Assembly (NCBI GenBank): GCA_964548225.1
Contig: CAZJQP010000074.1
Location: forward strand, 1 to 26,123
Length of the DNA: 26,123 bases
Reading direction: 5' to 3'
Source of the DNA: CALMEH01 sp964548225
GTDB taxonomy: Bacteria; Acidobacteriota; Blastocatellia; Pyrinomonadales; Pyrinomonadaceae
Shown here in pieces: positions 1-8,625 of this stretch (the stretch's first letter is position 1; every line of letters begins with the position of its first letter). The notes under the pieces were generated by a model that searched no databases, had not been told where the DNA came from, and worked only from the letters and a program-made list of their open reading frames with translations. A program made the translations under genes and the position numbers.

Positions 1-12
1 AAAATATTGCTT

Positions 13-2364
13 TTATTTTTGCAAAATCCAAATTTCTTTGGTCGCGGCTTCAACCGCTGATTTTGTGAACGGAAAAATTGCCGGAGTGCCGGTGCGCCAC
101 GCTTCAAATTGGTCTTTGAAGTGCGGGCTGGCAGGATTTCCCGATTGTCCGAGTGGAATTATATGCCGCGTGGCATCCCAATTTCCTGCGCTGGCAATAT
201 GGCGCATCGAAACGTATGCCCCGACGTTTGGAGTTTGTCCACTGCCGTTGACATTGTTGTATTTAACTGTAAATTGCCCACCGATGAGTGGCGCAACCGA
301 AAGCGGATGCAGGAAATTTGCCACAAAAACATTGCCCCAAATCCATTTTGATTTGTCCGCGCCGAGACGATTCGGTTTTGCCAGATTCGTTTGCGCTTCC
401 GTGTCGCAAGTTTTTAAAAAATCGGCGTAAGTCGTGAAATTTTTGGGCAGCCAACGCGCTGAATTGTCTTTAATTATCCAATAAAGCAGACGTTCGCGCA
501 CCATCCACGAAGGCACGGGTTTATTTTCGGCGGCAATTTTATCGGCAACGCAATTACGAATTTCATTCACCAAAACCGCCGGTTTTGAATCGGCTGTCAT
601 TTTGCCGTCCCAAGTTTTCAAAAGATTCAAAGTGTCGGCAGAAGCGGCGTTTTGCTTGACGATTTCTTTGGCAAACATCTCAAACGGCAAATTATAAATA
701 TCGTGCTGAACGTCGCGCACGTCGTCCATTGTTACTTTGTCGTTATTCTTCAACAAATCGTAAATTCGTTTTGCCCGCCAAGGATTTGCCGCGTCCCGCG
801 TGATTTCGCCGAAATATTTATAATCTGTCCCGACAGTTCTCTGGTTGGCGGTAACGATGAAATTTTCCTTCGGATTATACAAAACCGGAAGCTCGGCGAA
901 CGGAATAAATCCCGTCCAATCGCCGTCGTTTGTCGCGCCGTTATAAGGCAATTCTCCATTGCCTTTTTTGCGAATCGGAATTCTGCCCGCAATTTGCCAG
1001 CCGATATTTCCCTTAACATCGGCATAAACAAAATTTTGCGACGCGCCGCCGTAAGTTTTCAGCGCAGTCTGAAAACCTTGCCAATCTTTGGTGCGGTTGA
1101 GCAGGAAAAACGCTTCAAATTCCTGATTTTTAGTATCGCGTGCCGTCCATTTCAGCGCGTATTTTTTTCCGTCTTCCTCAAGCAAAATCACGCCGTTGCG
1201 GGTTTCCAAAACTTCAAGATTTATCGTTTCCGTGTCGGTTTTAAATGGATTCGTGCGGACTTTGATTTGCTCGATGCGTTTTGTCGGGGCAACAAATCCG
1301 TTCGGCGTTTTATAATTTCCTTCGGCGTTAAATTCCTCAATATAAAGGTCTTGCACATCGGGTCCGACGTTGGTTGCGCCCCACGCGAAAAACTCATTAT
1401 GCCCCAAAACAATGCCCGGAACGCCGGGGAAAGTTACGCCCGAAACTCTCTGGTTAGGCGTGGAAAGATGCGAAAGATACCAAATGCCGGGCGCGGCTGG
1501 CGGCAAATGCGGATCGTTTGCCATAATCGCTTTACCGTCTGCCGTGCGTTTGCCCGAAATCACCCAATTATTGCTCGCCGCCGCACCTTCCATATAAAAA
1601 CCGACGCGCTCAAGCGAATTTTTTCGGATTTCCGCCAGTTTGTCGGCAAAATTCAACGTCGCGTTATCAATGACGGCATCAAAGGAAACGCTGTTTTTTA
1701 CTTTTTCCTTTTTACTTTTTACTTCTTTAAAATCTTTGCCGAAAAGGACGACATCGTAGGGCGTAATTTGATTTAAGAGGTCGTTTAATTTATCTTTCGG
1801 CAAATTTGAAATGGCGGCGCGGGTTAAATCGTCGCGCCACGTCGAACTTAAACTTTCCGCCAAGATTTTACCGATAACAAGCGTGTCCGTCGGCTTCCAA
1901 TTACGCGGAGTAATTTGCAAAATCGTGAACTCCGGCGGCATATTTTCTTTGTTTAAAGTGGCAATATAAGCATTTACGCCGCGAGAATAATTTTCAAGCG
2001 CGGTTTTAAGTTCGGGATTTAAGGTTTTCAAACTCTCTTCGGCAACCTGCGCGAAACCATACTTTCGCCACATTTTGTCTTGGTCTAAAACCTGTCTGCC
2101 AAAAATTTCCGCCAATTCGCCACGCGAAACGCGCCGCAGAAGTTCCATCTGCCAAAGCCTGTCCGAAGCGGTTACGAAACCTTGCGCGAAATACAAATCG
2201 GCATCATTGTTTGCTTCGATATACGGAATCGAACGCGCATCGCGCCGCACGGTTACGCTTTCCTGCAAGCCCGAAACCATTAAAGTTTTCGTCGAAGTTT
2301 GGGCAAAACATCCGACAGTCGTCAATAAAATAATGCAAAGCAGTAAAATTGTTTTGGTTTTCAT
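13..2364 (-). CDS. Penicillin acylase family protein (Ntn-hydrolase), exported
   Basis: An N-terminal-nucleophile amidase of the penicillin/aculeacin/acyl-homoserine-lactone acylase family, expected to cleave N-acyl amides outside the cytoplasm. At 783 residues it has the usual precursor length. A hydrophobic N-terminal segment (residues 5-18) followed by GCFAQ is an export signal; Cys19 gives only a weak lipobox, so periplasmic or lipid-anchored are both possible. The autocatalytic site is clear: after a spacer, Ser264 in GAAASNNW should become the first residue of the beta chain. MANDPHL (281-287) and the GHNEFFAWGATN region are typical of beta chains. Residues about 214-224 (VKSKKEKVK) are coded by an A-rich simple repeat and fall in the spacer removed on maturation, which explains why it is tolerated. 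The substrate cannot be told from sequence; an acyl-homoserine lactone acylase is one possibility. No clear Shine-Dalgarno precedes the ATG. Confidence 0.92.
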   Translation of the reverse strand: MKTKTILLLCIILLTTVGCFAQTSTKTLMVSGLQESVTVRRDARSIPYIEANNDADLYFAQGFVTASDRLWQMELLRRVSRGELAEIFGRQVLDQDKMWRKYGFAQVAEESLKTLNPELKTALENYSRGVNAYIATLNKENMPPEFTILQITPRNWKPTDTLVIGKILAESLSSTWRDDLTRAAISNLPKDKLNDLLNQITPYDVVLFGKDFKEVKSKKEKVKNSVSFDAVIDNATLNFADKLAEIRKNSLERVGFYMEGAAASNNWVISGKRTADGKAIMANDPHLPPAAPGIWYLSHLSTPNQRVSGVTFPGVPGIVLGHNEFFAWGATNVGPDVQDLYIEEFNAEGNYKTPNGFVAPTKRIEQIKVRTNPFKTDTETINLEVLETRNGVILLEEDGKKYALKWTARDTKNQEFEAFFLLNRTKDWQGFQTALKTYGGASQNFVYADVKGNIGWQIAGRIPIRKKGNGELPYNGATNDGDWTGFIPFAELPVLYNPKENFIVTANQRTVGTDYKYFGEITRDAANPWRAKRIYDLLKNNDKVTMDDVRDVQHDIYNLPFEMFAKEIVKQNAASADTLNLLKTWDGKMTADSKPAVLVNEIRNCVADKIAAENKPVPSWMVRERLLYWIIKDNSARWLPKNFTTYADFLKTCDTEAQTNLAKPNRLGADKSKWIWGNVFVANFLHPLSVAPLIGGQFTVKYNNVNGSGQTPNVGAYVSMRHIASAGNWDATRHIIPLGQSGNPASPHFKDQFEAWRTGTPAIFPFTKSAVEAATKEIWILQK

Positions 2365-2409
2365 AATATCTGAAATGAAAATACAAGATTTTGCGTTGCA
2401 TATAAAGTC

Positions 2410-2463
2410 AAAAACCGAAAAGCTAAAAAATGTTTGAATTCATTTCATTCCTTTCCGGTTTTT
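2410..2463 (-). terminator. A/T-rich hairpin with T tail, probable terminator of the ExbD-like gene
   Basis: The arms at 2410-2420 and 2452-2463 pair through AAAAACCG/CGGTTTTT plus three A-T pairs, with one bulge. Read on the minus strand the stem ends in a run of T, and it lies just after the stop of the tandem ExbD-like gene. The stem is A/T rich and the loop long, so the call is moderate. Confidence 0.4.
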
Positions 2464-2476
2464 CGTGCAAACTTTA

Positions 2477-3280
2477 CTAATCGGCTAAATCATCAATTTG
2501 CAGATAAACGTCCGCGCCCGCGCCGATTGCCGCGTCAACTAATTTTACAACCTGCTCGTAATTACTGCTTTTTGTCGCTTTGATATAGATACGTTTGTCA
2601 ATTTCATTCGTTCCGGTGCGTAAAACCTTTTTTTCCTCGCGCTCTTTTAAAAATTGTTTGATTTTGGCTTCTGCTTCTTCCGGTTTTATTTCTTCTTTGT
2701 CGAGTGTAAAGTATGTTTTTTTATCATTTCGGGCGAAATTTATCTTGCCGTCTTTTGAAAGATTTATCATCGTCATTTTATAATATTCTTCATCATCCGT
2801 ATCATCAATCTTCGGTTCGGGCATCAATTTTACCTTCAAAACGTGAAACGGGGCATCCGTTTTGACTTCCGGCAAAACGATTAAATTTATCTGCTTGATG
2901 TCGTTTAACCGAAGTTTGTCAACCATTTTGACAAACGGCAGATATTTAATCGAAGCGGAAACATTTAGGTAAATATTTTCACGCTCGGCGGGCGATTTTT
3001 CAAGCAATGACTTGATTTTGGCACTAACCGTTTCAAGCGGAAATTGCTCTACGCCGATATAATATGTTTCGGGATAAACAACCGTTACAACAATCGCCGT
3101 TTCTTCCGCCGCGTGTGCGTCCGGCTTCGCATTTTTGACATTGTGCGGATTATCGGTCAGCGTGAATTTTGGTTTGATAAAATTTTTATTCGTTGCCGTA
3201 TTGACCGCATTTTTTATGCTATCGCACGAAATATTCAGCAGAAGTGCCGAAATAATAATTATTAGATTTATTGTTTTCAT
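2477..3280 (-). CDS. Exported protein with two tandem ExbD/TolR-like periplasmic modules
   Basis: Not an assigned gene. The 267-residue product starts with a hydrophobic segment (residues 4-16) ending in NISCD, which may be a poor lipobox (Cys19) or a signal anchor. Two stretches look like the periplasmic half of ExbD/TolR. The first is residues about 61-138, with a GVEQFPLETVSAKI strand-helix and an IYLNVSASIKYLPFVKMVD core. The second is about 165-267, ending in IYIKATKSSNYEQVVKLVD and a short strand. This matches the ExbD pattern of a residue triplet such as VxADxxxxYxxVVxVxD. Genuine ExbD has one such module behind a membrane helix carrying an essential Asp; that Asp is not evident here. 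No exbB/tolQ partner is in the window. It may bind peptidoglycan or a partner of a proton-driven complex; this is inference from fold resemblance only. Confidence 0.6.
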   Translation of the reverse strand: MKTINLIIIISALLLNISCDSIKNAVNTATNKNFIKPKFTLTDNPHNVKNAKPDAHAAEETAIVVTVVYPETYYIGVEQFPLETVSAKIKSLLEKSPAERENIYLNVSASIKYLPFVKMVDKLRLNDIKQINLIVLPEVKTDAPFHVLKVKLMPEPKIDDTDDEEYYKMTMINLSKDGKINFARNDKKTYFTLDKEEIKPEEAEAKIKQFLKEREEKKVLRTGTNEIDKRIYIKATKSSNYEQVVKLVDAAIGAGADVYLQIDDLAD

Positions 3281-3460
3281 AGTTTTTTTTGCTTCATTTA
3301 GCTTTCTATTTGGTTAATGCGACAAATCGTGAAAAATCGGCTCATTTTATTTTTGCTTGTGATAGTGTCAATGCTGATAACTTTTTACTTTTTTTCTCGT
3401 AGTATTGTTTTGCAGTTACAATAAAATCAATTTTAAGACAGATTATTTCGGAGAAATTTT

Positions 3461-5719
3461 ATGAATCGTAACAAAATTCTGCTCGTTTTCGCATTGCTTT
3501 TCAGTTTCCAAATCGCCGCGCTCGGTCAGGCGGCACAGACTGATAATTCTTTACTGACCATTGAACGGATTTTTAATTCCGACGAATTTGCGCCGCAAGG
3601 TGTCGGCGGTTTTCGTTGGCTCAAATCCGGCAACGCTTATACAAAAATCGAGCGTTCGACAACCGTCCAAGGCGGCACGGAATTGGTTAGCTACGACGTA
3701 GCAACCAATCAACGAAAAATTTTGCTTTCGGCGGAAAAATTGATTCCCAAAGGCGAAACAAAGCCTTTAGCCATACAAAATTATGAATGGTCGGCGGATA
3801 ATTCAAAGATTTTAATTTATACGAATTCCGTAAAAGTTTGGCGATTAAATACCCGCGGCGATTATTGGGTTTTGGATTTGGCAAGCGGCAAACTGCAAAA
3901 ACTCGGCGGAAATGCCAAACCCTCAACATTGATGTTTGCAAAATTTTCGCCTGATGCAACGAGAGTCGGTTTTGTTCGTGAAAATAACATCTATGTCCAA
4001 AATCTCGCAGATTTGAAAATCACGCCTTTAACTTCAAACGGCACAAAGACTTTGATAAACGGCACTTCCGATTGGGTGAACGAAGAAGAATTCTTCCTGC
4101 GCGATTGTTGGCGTTGGTCGCCCGACGGAAAATCTATCGCTTACTGGCAATTTGACGCGAGCGGAATCAAAAATTTTGTTTTGATTGACAACACGCAAGG
4201 TTTATATCCCGTTTTAACCGAAATTCCCTACCCGAAAGCCGGAACAACCAACGCCGCCGTGCGCGTCGGCGTTGTCAGTGCATTGGGCGGTGCAACAAAA
4301 TGGATAAAAACGCCCGGCGATTTGCGGCAGAATTATATTGTAATGATGGATTGGATGGATAATTCGAGCGAATTGATTTTGCAATATATGAACCGTCTGC
4401 AAAACACGAATCAAGTGATGCTGGCAGACGCAAAAAACGGCACGGTTCGCACGATTTTGACCGAAAAAGATGAGGCTTGGATTGAACTGACGAGTCCGCG
4501 CTTGCGTTGGATTGATAATGGCAAGCGTTTCTTGTGGATGAGCGAACGCGGCGGCTGGCAACAAGTTTATTCGGTTTCACGCGACGGCGCGGACGTGAAA
4601 TTGATTACGCCGGGCGATTATGATGTTGAAAATATTGCCGGAATTGACGAGCAAAACGGCTGGCTTTATTTCATCGCTTCACCCACAAATGCCACACAGC
4701 GTTATCTTTTCCGCCGTAAATTGGACGGAAGCGGCACACTCGAAAAAGTAACTTCCGACGAACAGAAAGGTTGGCACAATTACAACATTTCGCCCAACGG
4801 AAAATGGGCGGCGCACAATTTTTCGTCGTTCGGCAACGTGCCCAAGTTTGATTTTGTTAATTTAACGAATAAAACGGTTATCCGAACGGTTGTTGACAAC
4901 GCGGAATTACAGACGAAGCTCGACAAATTACGCAAAGGTCAGAGCGAATTTTTCCAAGTTGAAATTGGTGGCGGAGTCAGTCTTGACGGTTTTATGATGA
5001 AGCCTCCTAATTTTGATCCGAATAAAAAATATCCGATTTTGTTCTATGTTTATGGCGAACCCGCCGGACAAACCGTAATGGATTTGTGGTCGGGCGAAGA
5101 ATATTTGTGGCATTTAATGTTGACGCAACAAGGTTATATCGTCGCCAGCGTTGACAATCGCGGCACGCCTGCGCCCAAAGGACGCGCTTGGCGCAAAGCA
5201 ATCTATCGCAAAAACGGCATTGTCAATTCCGCCGACCAAGCCGGAGCAGTTCGGGCAATGCTTTCCAAAATGCCTTTTATTGATGCCAACCGTGTCGGAA
5301 TTTGGGGTTGGAGCGGCGGCGGCGTTTCTACCTTAAACGCAATGTTCCGTTATCCCGATTTATACAAAATGGGAATGGCAGTCGCCCCCGTTCCCGACCA
5401 GCGTTTTTACGACACAATTTACACCGAAAGATATATGGGAATGCCCGACGCAAACGCCGAAGATTACAAACAATCTTCGCCCATCACCCACGCCGCAGGT
5501 TTGAAAGGCGATTTATTGATAATTCACGGCACGGGCGATGATAACGTCCATTATCAAGGAACGGAAGTCTTGATAAATAAACTCATCGAACTCAATAAAC
5601 CGTTCGATATGATGGCTTACCCGAACAGATCGCACGGAATTTATGAGGGCGAAGGCACGACCGTTCATTTATACAATCTTTTGACGAGATATTTGAACGA
5701 GCATTTACCGGTCAAATAA
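3461..5719 (+). CDS. Dipeptidyl peptidase IV-type serine peptidase (S9B), exported
   Basis: Prolyl-oligopeptidase-clan exopeptidase expected to release Xaa-Pro dipeptides in the periplasm or outside the cell. The 752-residue product has a signal peptide (residues 1-22, ending ALGQA), a beta-propeller (about 45-480) and an alpha/beta-hydrolase domain (about 500-752). The catalytic triad is visible: Ser618 in GWSGGG, Asp693 in GTGDDNVH and His725 in NRSHG. The double Glu that anchors the substrate amino terminus in DPP-IV is present as Glu209-Glu210 in DWVNEEE, which favours S9B over other S9 families. A Shine-Dalgarno (GGAGA) lies 6 nt before the ATG. The likely role is peptide scavenging; a partner to the upstream acylase gene is possible but they are divergent and separated by the ExbD-like gene. 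Confidence 0.95.
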   Translation: MNRNKILLVFALLFSFQIAALGQAAQTDNSLLTIERIFNSDEFAPQGVGGFRWLKSGNAYTKIERSTTVQGGTELVSYDVATNQRKILLSAEKLIPKGETKPLAIQNYEWSADNSKILIYTNSVKVWRLNTRGDYWVLDLASGKLQKLGGNAKPSTLMFAKFSPDATRVGFVRENNIYVQNLADLKITPLTSNGTKTLINGTSDWVNEEEFFLRDCWRWSPDGKSIAYWQFDASGIKNFVLIDNTQGLYPVLTEIPYPKAGTTNAAVRVGVVSALGGATKWIKTPGDLRQNYIVMMDWMDNSSELILQYMNRLQNTNQVMLADAKNGTVRTILTEKDEAWIELTSPRLRWIDNGKRFLWMSERGGWQQVYSVSRDGADVKLITPGDYDVENIAGIDEQNGWLYFIASPTNATQRYLFRRKLDGSGTLEKVTSDEQKGWHNYNISPNGKWAAHNFSSFGNVPKFDFVNLTNKTVIRTVVDNAELQTKLDKLRKGQSEFFQVEIGGGVSLDGFMMKPPNFDPNKKYPILFYVYGEPAGQTVMDLWSGEEYLWHLMLTQQGYIVASVDNRGTPAPKGRAWRKAIYRKNGIVNSADQAGAVRAMLSKMPFIDANRVGIWGWSGGGVSTLNAMFRYPDLYKMGMAVAPVPDQRFYDTIYTERYMGMPDANAEDYKQSSPITHAAGLKGDLLIIHGTGDDNVHYQGTEVLINKLIELNKPFDMMAYPNRSHGIYEGEGTTVHLYNLLTRYLNEHLPVK

Positions 5720-5721
5720 CG

Positions 5722-5780
5722 GAAGCCCGCGCGTAAGCAAGGGCGGAGCGGTTGTCCGCCCTTGCTTACGCGCGGGCTTC
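5722..5780. repeat. Perfect 26-bp inverted repeat, REP-like, between convergent genes
   Basis: The arms at 5722-5747 and 5755-5780 are exact reverse complements, with a 7-nt loop. The element fills almost the whole gap between the DPP-IV stop and the aldehyde dehydrogenase stop, so it can act as a bidirectional terminator; on the plus strand it is followed by TGTTTT. The arm begins GAAGCCCGC and ends AAGGGCGGA. A degenerate half-copy lies at 8831-8856, which points to a dispersed repeat family rather than a one-off terminator. Confidence 0.85.
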
Positions 5781-5784
5781 TGTT

Positions 5785-7194
5785 TTAGAAAATAACCAGC
5801 CGGATTTCGCTCATTTCTTCCATTGCATAACGAACACCTTCGCGTCCGAAGCCGGAATCTTTCACGCCGCCGTATGGCATATTGTCAACGCGGAAAGTCG
5901 GGACATCGTTGATGATTATACCGCCAAATTCAAGATTTTCGACGGCAAAGTTTGTGTTTCGTAAATCGTTTGTAAAAACTCCGGTTTGCAATCCGAATTT
6001 TGAATGATTGGCAAGCGTAACGGCTTCTTCAAAATCCGAAAATTTTTCAACAACTGCCACCGGCGCGAAGATTTCTTCCGCAACAACGCGCATTTCGGGA
6101 TTTGTTTTGGTTACAACAGTCGCATCGAGCATTGCGCCTTCCCGTGTATTTCCGCAAAGAATTTTCGCGCCGTTTGCTTCGGCTTCCGAAACCCAATTTT
6201 GCGCTCTTTGTGCGGCTTCTACCGTAATCATTACCGAAAGTTCAGTCATTTCATCGGACGGATTTCCCTTTTTCAGATTTCGCGCTTTTTCAATGAATTT
6301 CGTCGTCCAATCATCAAAGATTTTTTCGTGAATATAAACTCTCTGAACCGAAATGCAAACTTGCCCCGAATATGAAAACGCACCAAAAGCCGTTTTTTCA
6401 ACCGATTTGTGAACATCTGCCGATTCATCAACAATTACAGGTGCATTGCCGCCCAATTCGAGCGTTACAAACTTCTTATTTGCCTTCGATTTTATCTGCC
6501 AACCGACATCCGCGCTTCCCGTAAATGAAATCATTTTCACACGCTCGTCCGCGTAGATTTTTTCAATATATTTCGTATCCATCGGCGCAATTTGCAAAGC
6601 GTTTTTCGGCAAACCGCTTTCCATAAAAACTTCGCCCAAAAGCAAAGCCGTCAAAGGTGTTCGCGGCGAAGGTTTGATAATTATCGAATTTCCCGAAGCA
6701 AGCGCAGGCGCGACTTTGTGCGCGACTAAATTGAGCGGAAAATTAAAGGGCGTAATGCCGAAAATCACGCCGCGCGGAATGCGTTTCGTGTAAGCCATTT
6801 TCCCTTTTCCCGTTTCAAACGCATCAACTGCGACCATCTCGCCGACAAATTTTTCCGCCTCGCCCGCCGCAAAATTAAACGTCGCAATGCCGCGCATAAC
6901 TTCGCCAAGCGCAAGTTTTATCGGCTTTGCAGATTCGAGCGCAATCGTTTCGGCAAATTCCCTTTTGCGCTTTTCGATGCCTTCGGCTATTTGCCGCAAA
7001 CCACTTGCAATTTCAAAACGCGCCAACCCGCGCATTTTTTCCGCACCGCTTTCTGCTTCCGAAATTGCTTCATCCAAGTCGGTTTCGCTTGCCGAAAAAA
7101 CCTCGGCAATTTGTTCATTCGTAAATGGATTTTTGACCGCAAAATCCTCCGATGATTCTCGCCATTCGCCACCGATTAAAAGTTTTTTCTTCAT
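5785..7194 (-). CDS. NAD(P)-dependent aldehyde dehydrogenase
   Basis: Soluble ALDH-superfamily enzyme that oxidises an aldehyde to the acid with NAD(P)+. With the start at the ATG of MKKKLLIGGEW it has 469 residues, typical for the non-phosphorylating glyceraldehyde-3-phosphate/lactaldehyde dehydrogenase-like group. An in-frame extension reaching back to 7299 is rejected because it runs into the upstream gene and gives a non-conserved leader. Key residues: Asn151 in TPFNFPLN, general base Glu246 in LELGGN, nucleophile Cys280 in SGQVCISVQR, and the C-terminal GGVKDSGFGREG. It starts 5 nt after the stop of the DUF6624 gene, so the two are probably co-transcribed. The exact aldehyde is unknown. 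Confidence 0.93.
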   Translation of the reverse strand: MKKKLLIGGEWRESSEDFAVKNPFTNEQIAEVFSASETDLDEAISEAESGAEKMRGLARFEIASGLRQIAEGIEKRKREFAETIALESAKPIKLALGEVMRGIATFNFAAGEAEKFVGEMVAVDAFETGKGKMAYTKRIPRGVIFGITPFNFPLNLVAHKVAPALASGNSIIIKPSPRTPLTALLLGEVFMESGLPKNALQIAPMDTKYIEKIYADERVKMISFTGSADVGWQIKSKANKKFVTLELGGNAPVIVDESADVHKSVEKTAFGAFSYSGQVCISVQRVYIHEKIFDDWTTKFIEKARNLKKGNPSDEMTELSVMITVEAAQRAQNWVSEAEANGAKILCGNTREGAMLDATVVTKTNPEMRVVAEEIFAPVAVVEKFSDFEEAVTLANHSKFGLQTGVFTNDLRNTNFAVENLEFGGIIINDVPTFRVDNMPYGGVKDSGFGREGVRYAMEEMSEIRLVIF

Positions 7195-7199
7195 AATTT

Positions 7200-7784
7200 T
7201 CAATCTCGCCAACCGACTTTTATCAGCCATTCCTGCGCTTTTTGTTGTTGTTCTGTGTAATTCCGAGGCATATTCTCGCGTGTTTCCGCGTTTTCCCAAA
7301 CCAATTTTTCAAGCGGTTTCAAACCGATTTCGGCACGATATTCATTTACTTTGTCGGCATTTTCAAGCGTCCAAACCTGCATTTTTCCTTTCTCGTTCCA
7401 ATCCGATTGGGTCCCGTATTTTTGCGGTTTTCCTTCCAAAAAAGCAATCCTGTCTTGAAGATACGCCGCTTGCCACGCTTCGGCTTCAGCTTCTGAAACG
7501 GCTTTTTCAAGCAATTTCAAACATTTGCGCGAAAATTCCGGCAAAGAAATTGCGTGCTGAACAATCAGCCAAGCCGCTTCCGCACCGTCTTTGCCAACCA
7601 AAGAAATTCCCGTCCAACCGTGTTCGTCAATTATTTTTTCAAGTGCGGCGGCATTTTCCAGATGCACCGCTTCCATTTTCGCGCAATAGCCTTCAAAAAG
7701 TTCGCCCGTTTGCGCCAATTCATCTCGCACTTTTTGGTCTTTTGCGCTCATTTTCAACAACTTACGCCGCAAATTTTCATTCAT
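7200..7784 (-). CDS. DUF6624-like protein
   Basis: A 194-residue protein without signal peptide or membrane segment. The region IIDEHGWTGISLVGKDGAEAAWLIVQ followed by a helical stretch and KPQKYGTQ matches the DUF6624 pattern as I recall it; the family has no known function. The conserved His/Trp/Gln set (HGW, AAWLIVQHA, YGTQ) looks like a binding or active site, which is inference. It is the first gene of a two-gene unit with the aldehyde dehydrogenase and is divergent from the cytochrome c gene, with a 75-bp gap. Confidence 0.7.
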   Translation of the reverse strand: MNENLRRKLLKMSAKDQKVRDELAQTGELFEGYCAKMEAVHLENAAALEKIIDEHGWTGISLVGKDGAEAAWLIVQHAISLPEFSRKCLKLLEKAVSEAEAEAWQAAYLQDRIAFLEGKPQKYGTQSDWNEKGKMQVWTLENADKVNEYRAEIGLKPLEKLVWENAETRENMPRNYTEQQQKAQEWLIKVGWRD

Positions 7785-7859
7785 AGTTTTTGCAATTTAC
7801 CCAATCTTTAAGTTAAACTTTCTTCCAATTCAGAAGCAAATTTTTTAAGGAGACAACTA

Positions 7860-8285
7860 ATGAAATTTTTAAAACTAAGTTTGATTTTATCAGCTTTCGC
7901 GCTTTTTGTTTTCGCCTGCAACCAAGCGGCGAATACCAACAATTCAAGCAATAACGCCACGAAAAACACAAATACGCCAACCACTAACGCGCAAACTACG
8001 CCGCAAACGGACGAAACTGCGCTCGGCAAAACCAGCTACAAACAAAACTGCGCCAACTGCCACAAAGACAACGGCACGGGCGGAAAAGTTACAATTGAAG
8101 GCAAAACCATCAACCCCGATGATTTAACAAGCCAAAAAATGAAAGATTTGACTGACGAAAAATACGTCAAATACATCGAAAACGGCATCCCCGACGAAGG
8201 AATGCCCGCCTTCAAAGGCAAAATGACCGATGCGGAAATCAAAGCGACCATCGCCTACATCCGTAAGGAATTTCAAAGCAAATAA
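7860..8285 (+). CDS. Class I cytochrome c lipoprotein
   Basis: Single-heme c-type cytochrome of 141 residues. The N terminus is a lipoprotein signal (LFVFAC, lipidated Cys20), followed by a Ser/Asn/Thr-rich tether (about 21-50) and a compact cytochrome domain. The heme site is CANCH (64-68) and the probable sixth ligand is Met115 in DEGMPAF. The family (cytochrome CBB3/cytochrome c6-like) moves electrons at the membrane surface. The Shine-Dalgarno AAGGAG lies 7 nt before the ATG, a strong signal. No oxidase or dehydrogenase partner is adjacent, so its redox partner is unknown. Confidence 0.93.
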   Translation: MKFLKLSLILSAFALFVFACNQAANTNNSSNNATKNTNTPTTNAQTTPQTDETALGKTSYKQNCANCHKDNGTGGKVTIEGKTINPDDLTSQKMKDLTDEKYVKYIENGIPDEGMPAFKGKMTDAEIKATIAYIRKEFQSK

Positions 8286-8296
8286 CCTTTTGCGAT

Positions 8297-8325
8297 TTGC
8301 AAATATTCCACACAAAATCTAAAAT
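8297..8325 (+). promoter_or_regulatory. Sigma70-type promoter of the tRNA-Arg gene
   Basis: TTGCAA and TAAAAT are separated by exactly 17 nt, and the -10 box ends 12 nt before the mature tRNA. The match in spacing and position is good for a vegetative promoter. Confidence 0.6.
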
Positions 8326-8337
8326 TCAAACTAATAT

Positions 8338-8411
8338 GCACCTGTAGCTCAGTTGGATAGAGTATCTGGCTTCGAACCAGAGGGTCGCAGGTTCGAATCC
8401 TGCCGGGTGTA
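8338..8411 (+). tRNA. tRNA-Arg (anticodon UCG)
   Basis: A full cloverleaf can be drawn: a 7-bp acceptor stem (with G-U pairs at 1-72 and 6-67), a D arm with AGTTGGAT, an anticodon stem TCTGG/CCAGA with loop CTTCGAA, and a T arm GCAGG/CCTGC with loop TTCGAAT. The anticodon TCG reads CGA. The CCA end is not encoded. The gene is followed by a terminator and then by a decayed methyltransferase fragment, a setting typical of tRNA-associated insertion sites. Confidence 0.95.
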
Positions 8412-8429
8412 TTTAATTTTTCAAGGTTA

Positions 8430-8455
8430 AGAGGCATTGCTGAGATGCCTCTTTT
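8430..8455 (+). terminator. Rho-independent terminator of tRNA-Arg
   Basis: An 8-bp stem AGAGGCAT/ATGCCTCT with a 7-nt loop is followed directly by T residues. It lies 18 nt after the tRNA 3' end. Confidence 0.8.
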
Positions 8456-8625
8456 CTCATTACGGCAAATTAACGAACAAATCGGTAACACAAAAACTTA
8501 TCATCTAATTCTACAGAAAGGCTAGACATATAAATTCATTCTAAGGTTGCTTAATTCGCATTTGTTAGATTTTACATATAAAATTTTCAACTCCGCAGAC
8601 TGGTGGTTTCTTTTCCTATAAAACT

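Noticed and set aside
652..1776. Long open frame on the plus strand (374 codons) inside the acylase gene
   Set aside because: It lies antisense to a gene with clear catalytic motifs, has a Arg/Ile/Phe-rich composition typical of a shadow frame, and shows no ribosome site or domain.
7194..7299. N-terminal extension of the aldehyde dehydrogenase to 7299
   Set aside because: It would overlap the DUF6624 gene by about 100 nt and adds residues not seen in the family; the ATG at 7194 begins the canonical N terminus.
6887..7786. Open frame on the plus strand (299 codons) opposite the aldehyde dehydrogenase and DUF6624 genes
   Set aside because: It spans two recognised genes on the other strand, and its Ser/Phe/Arg-rich composition is that of an antisense frame.
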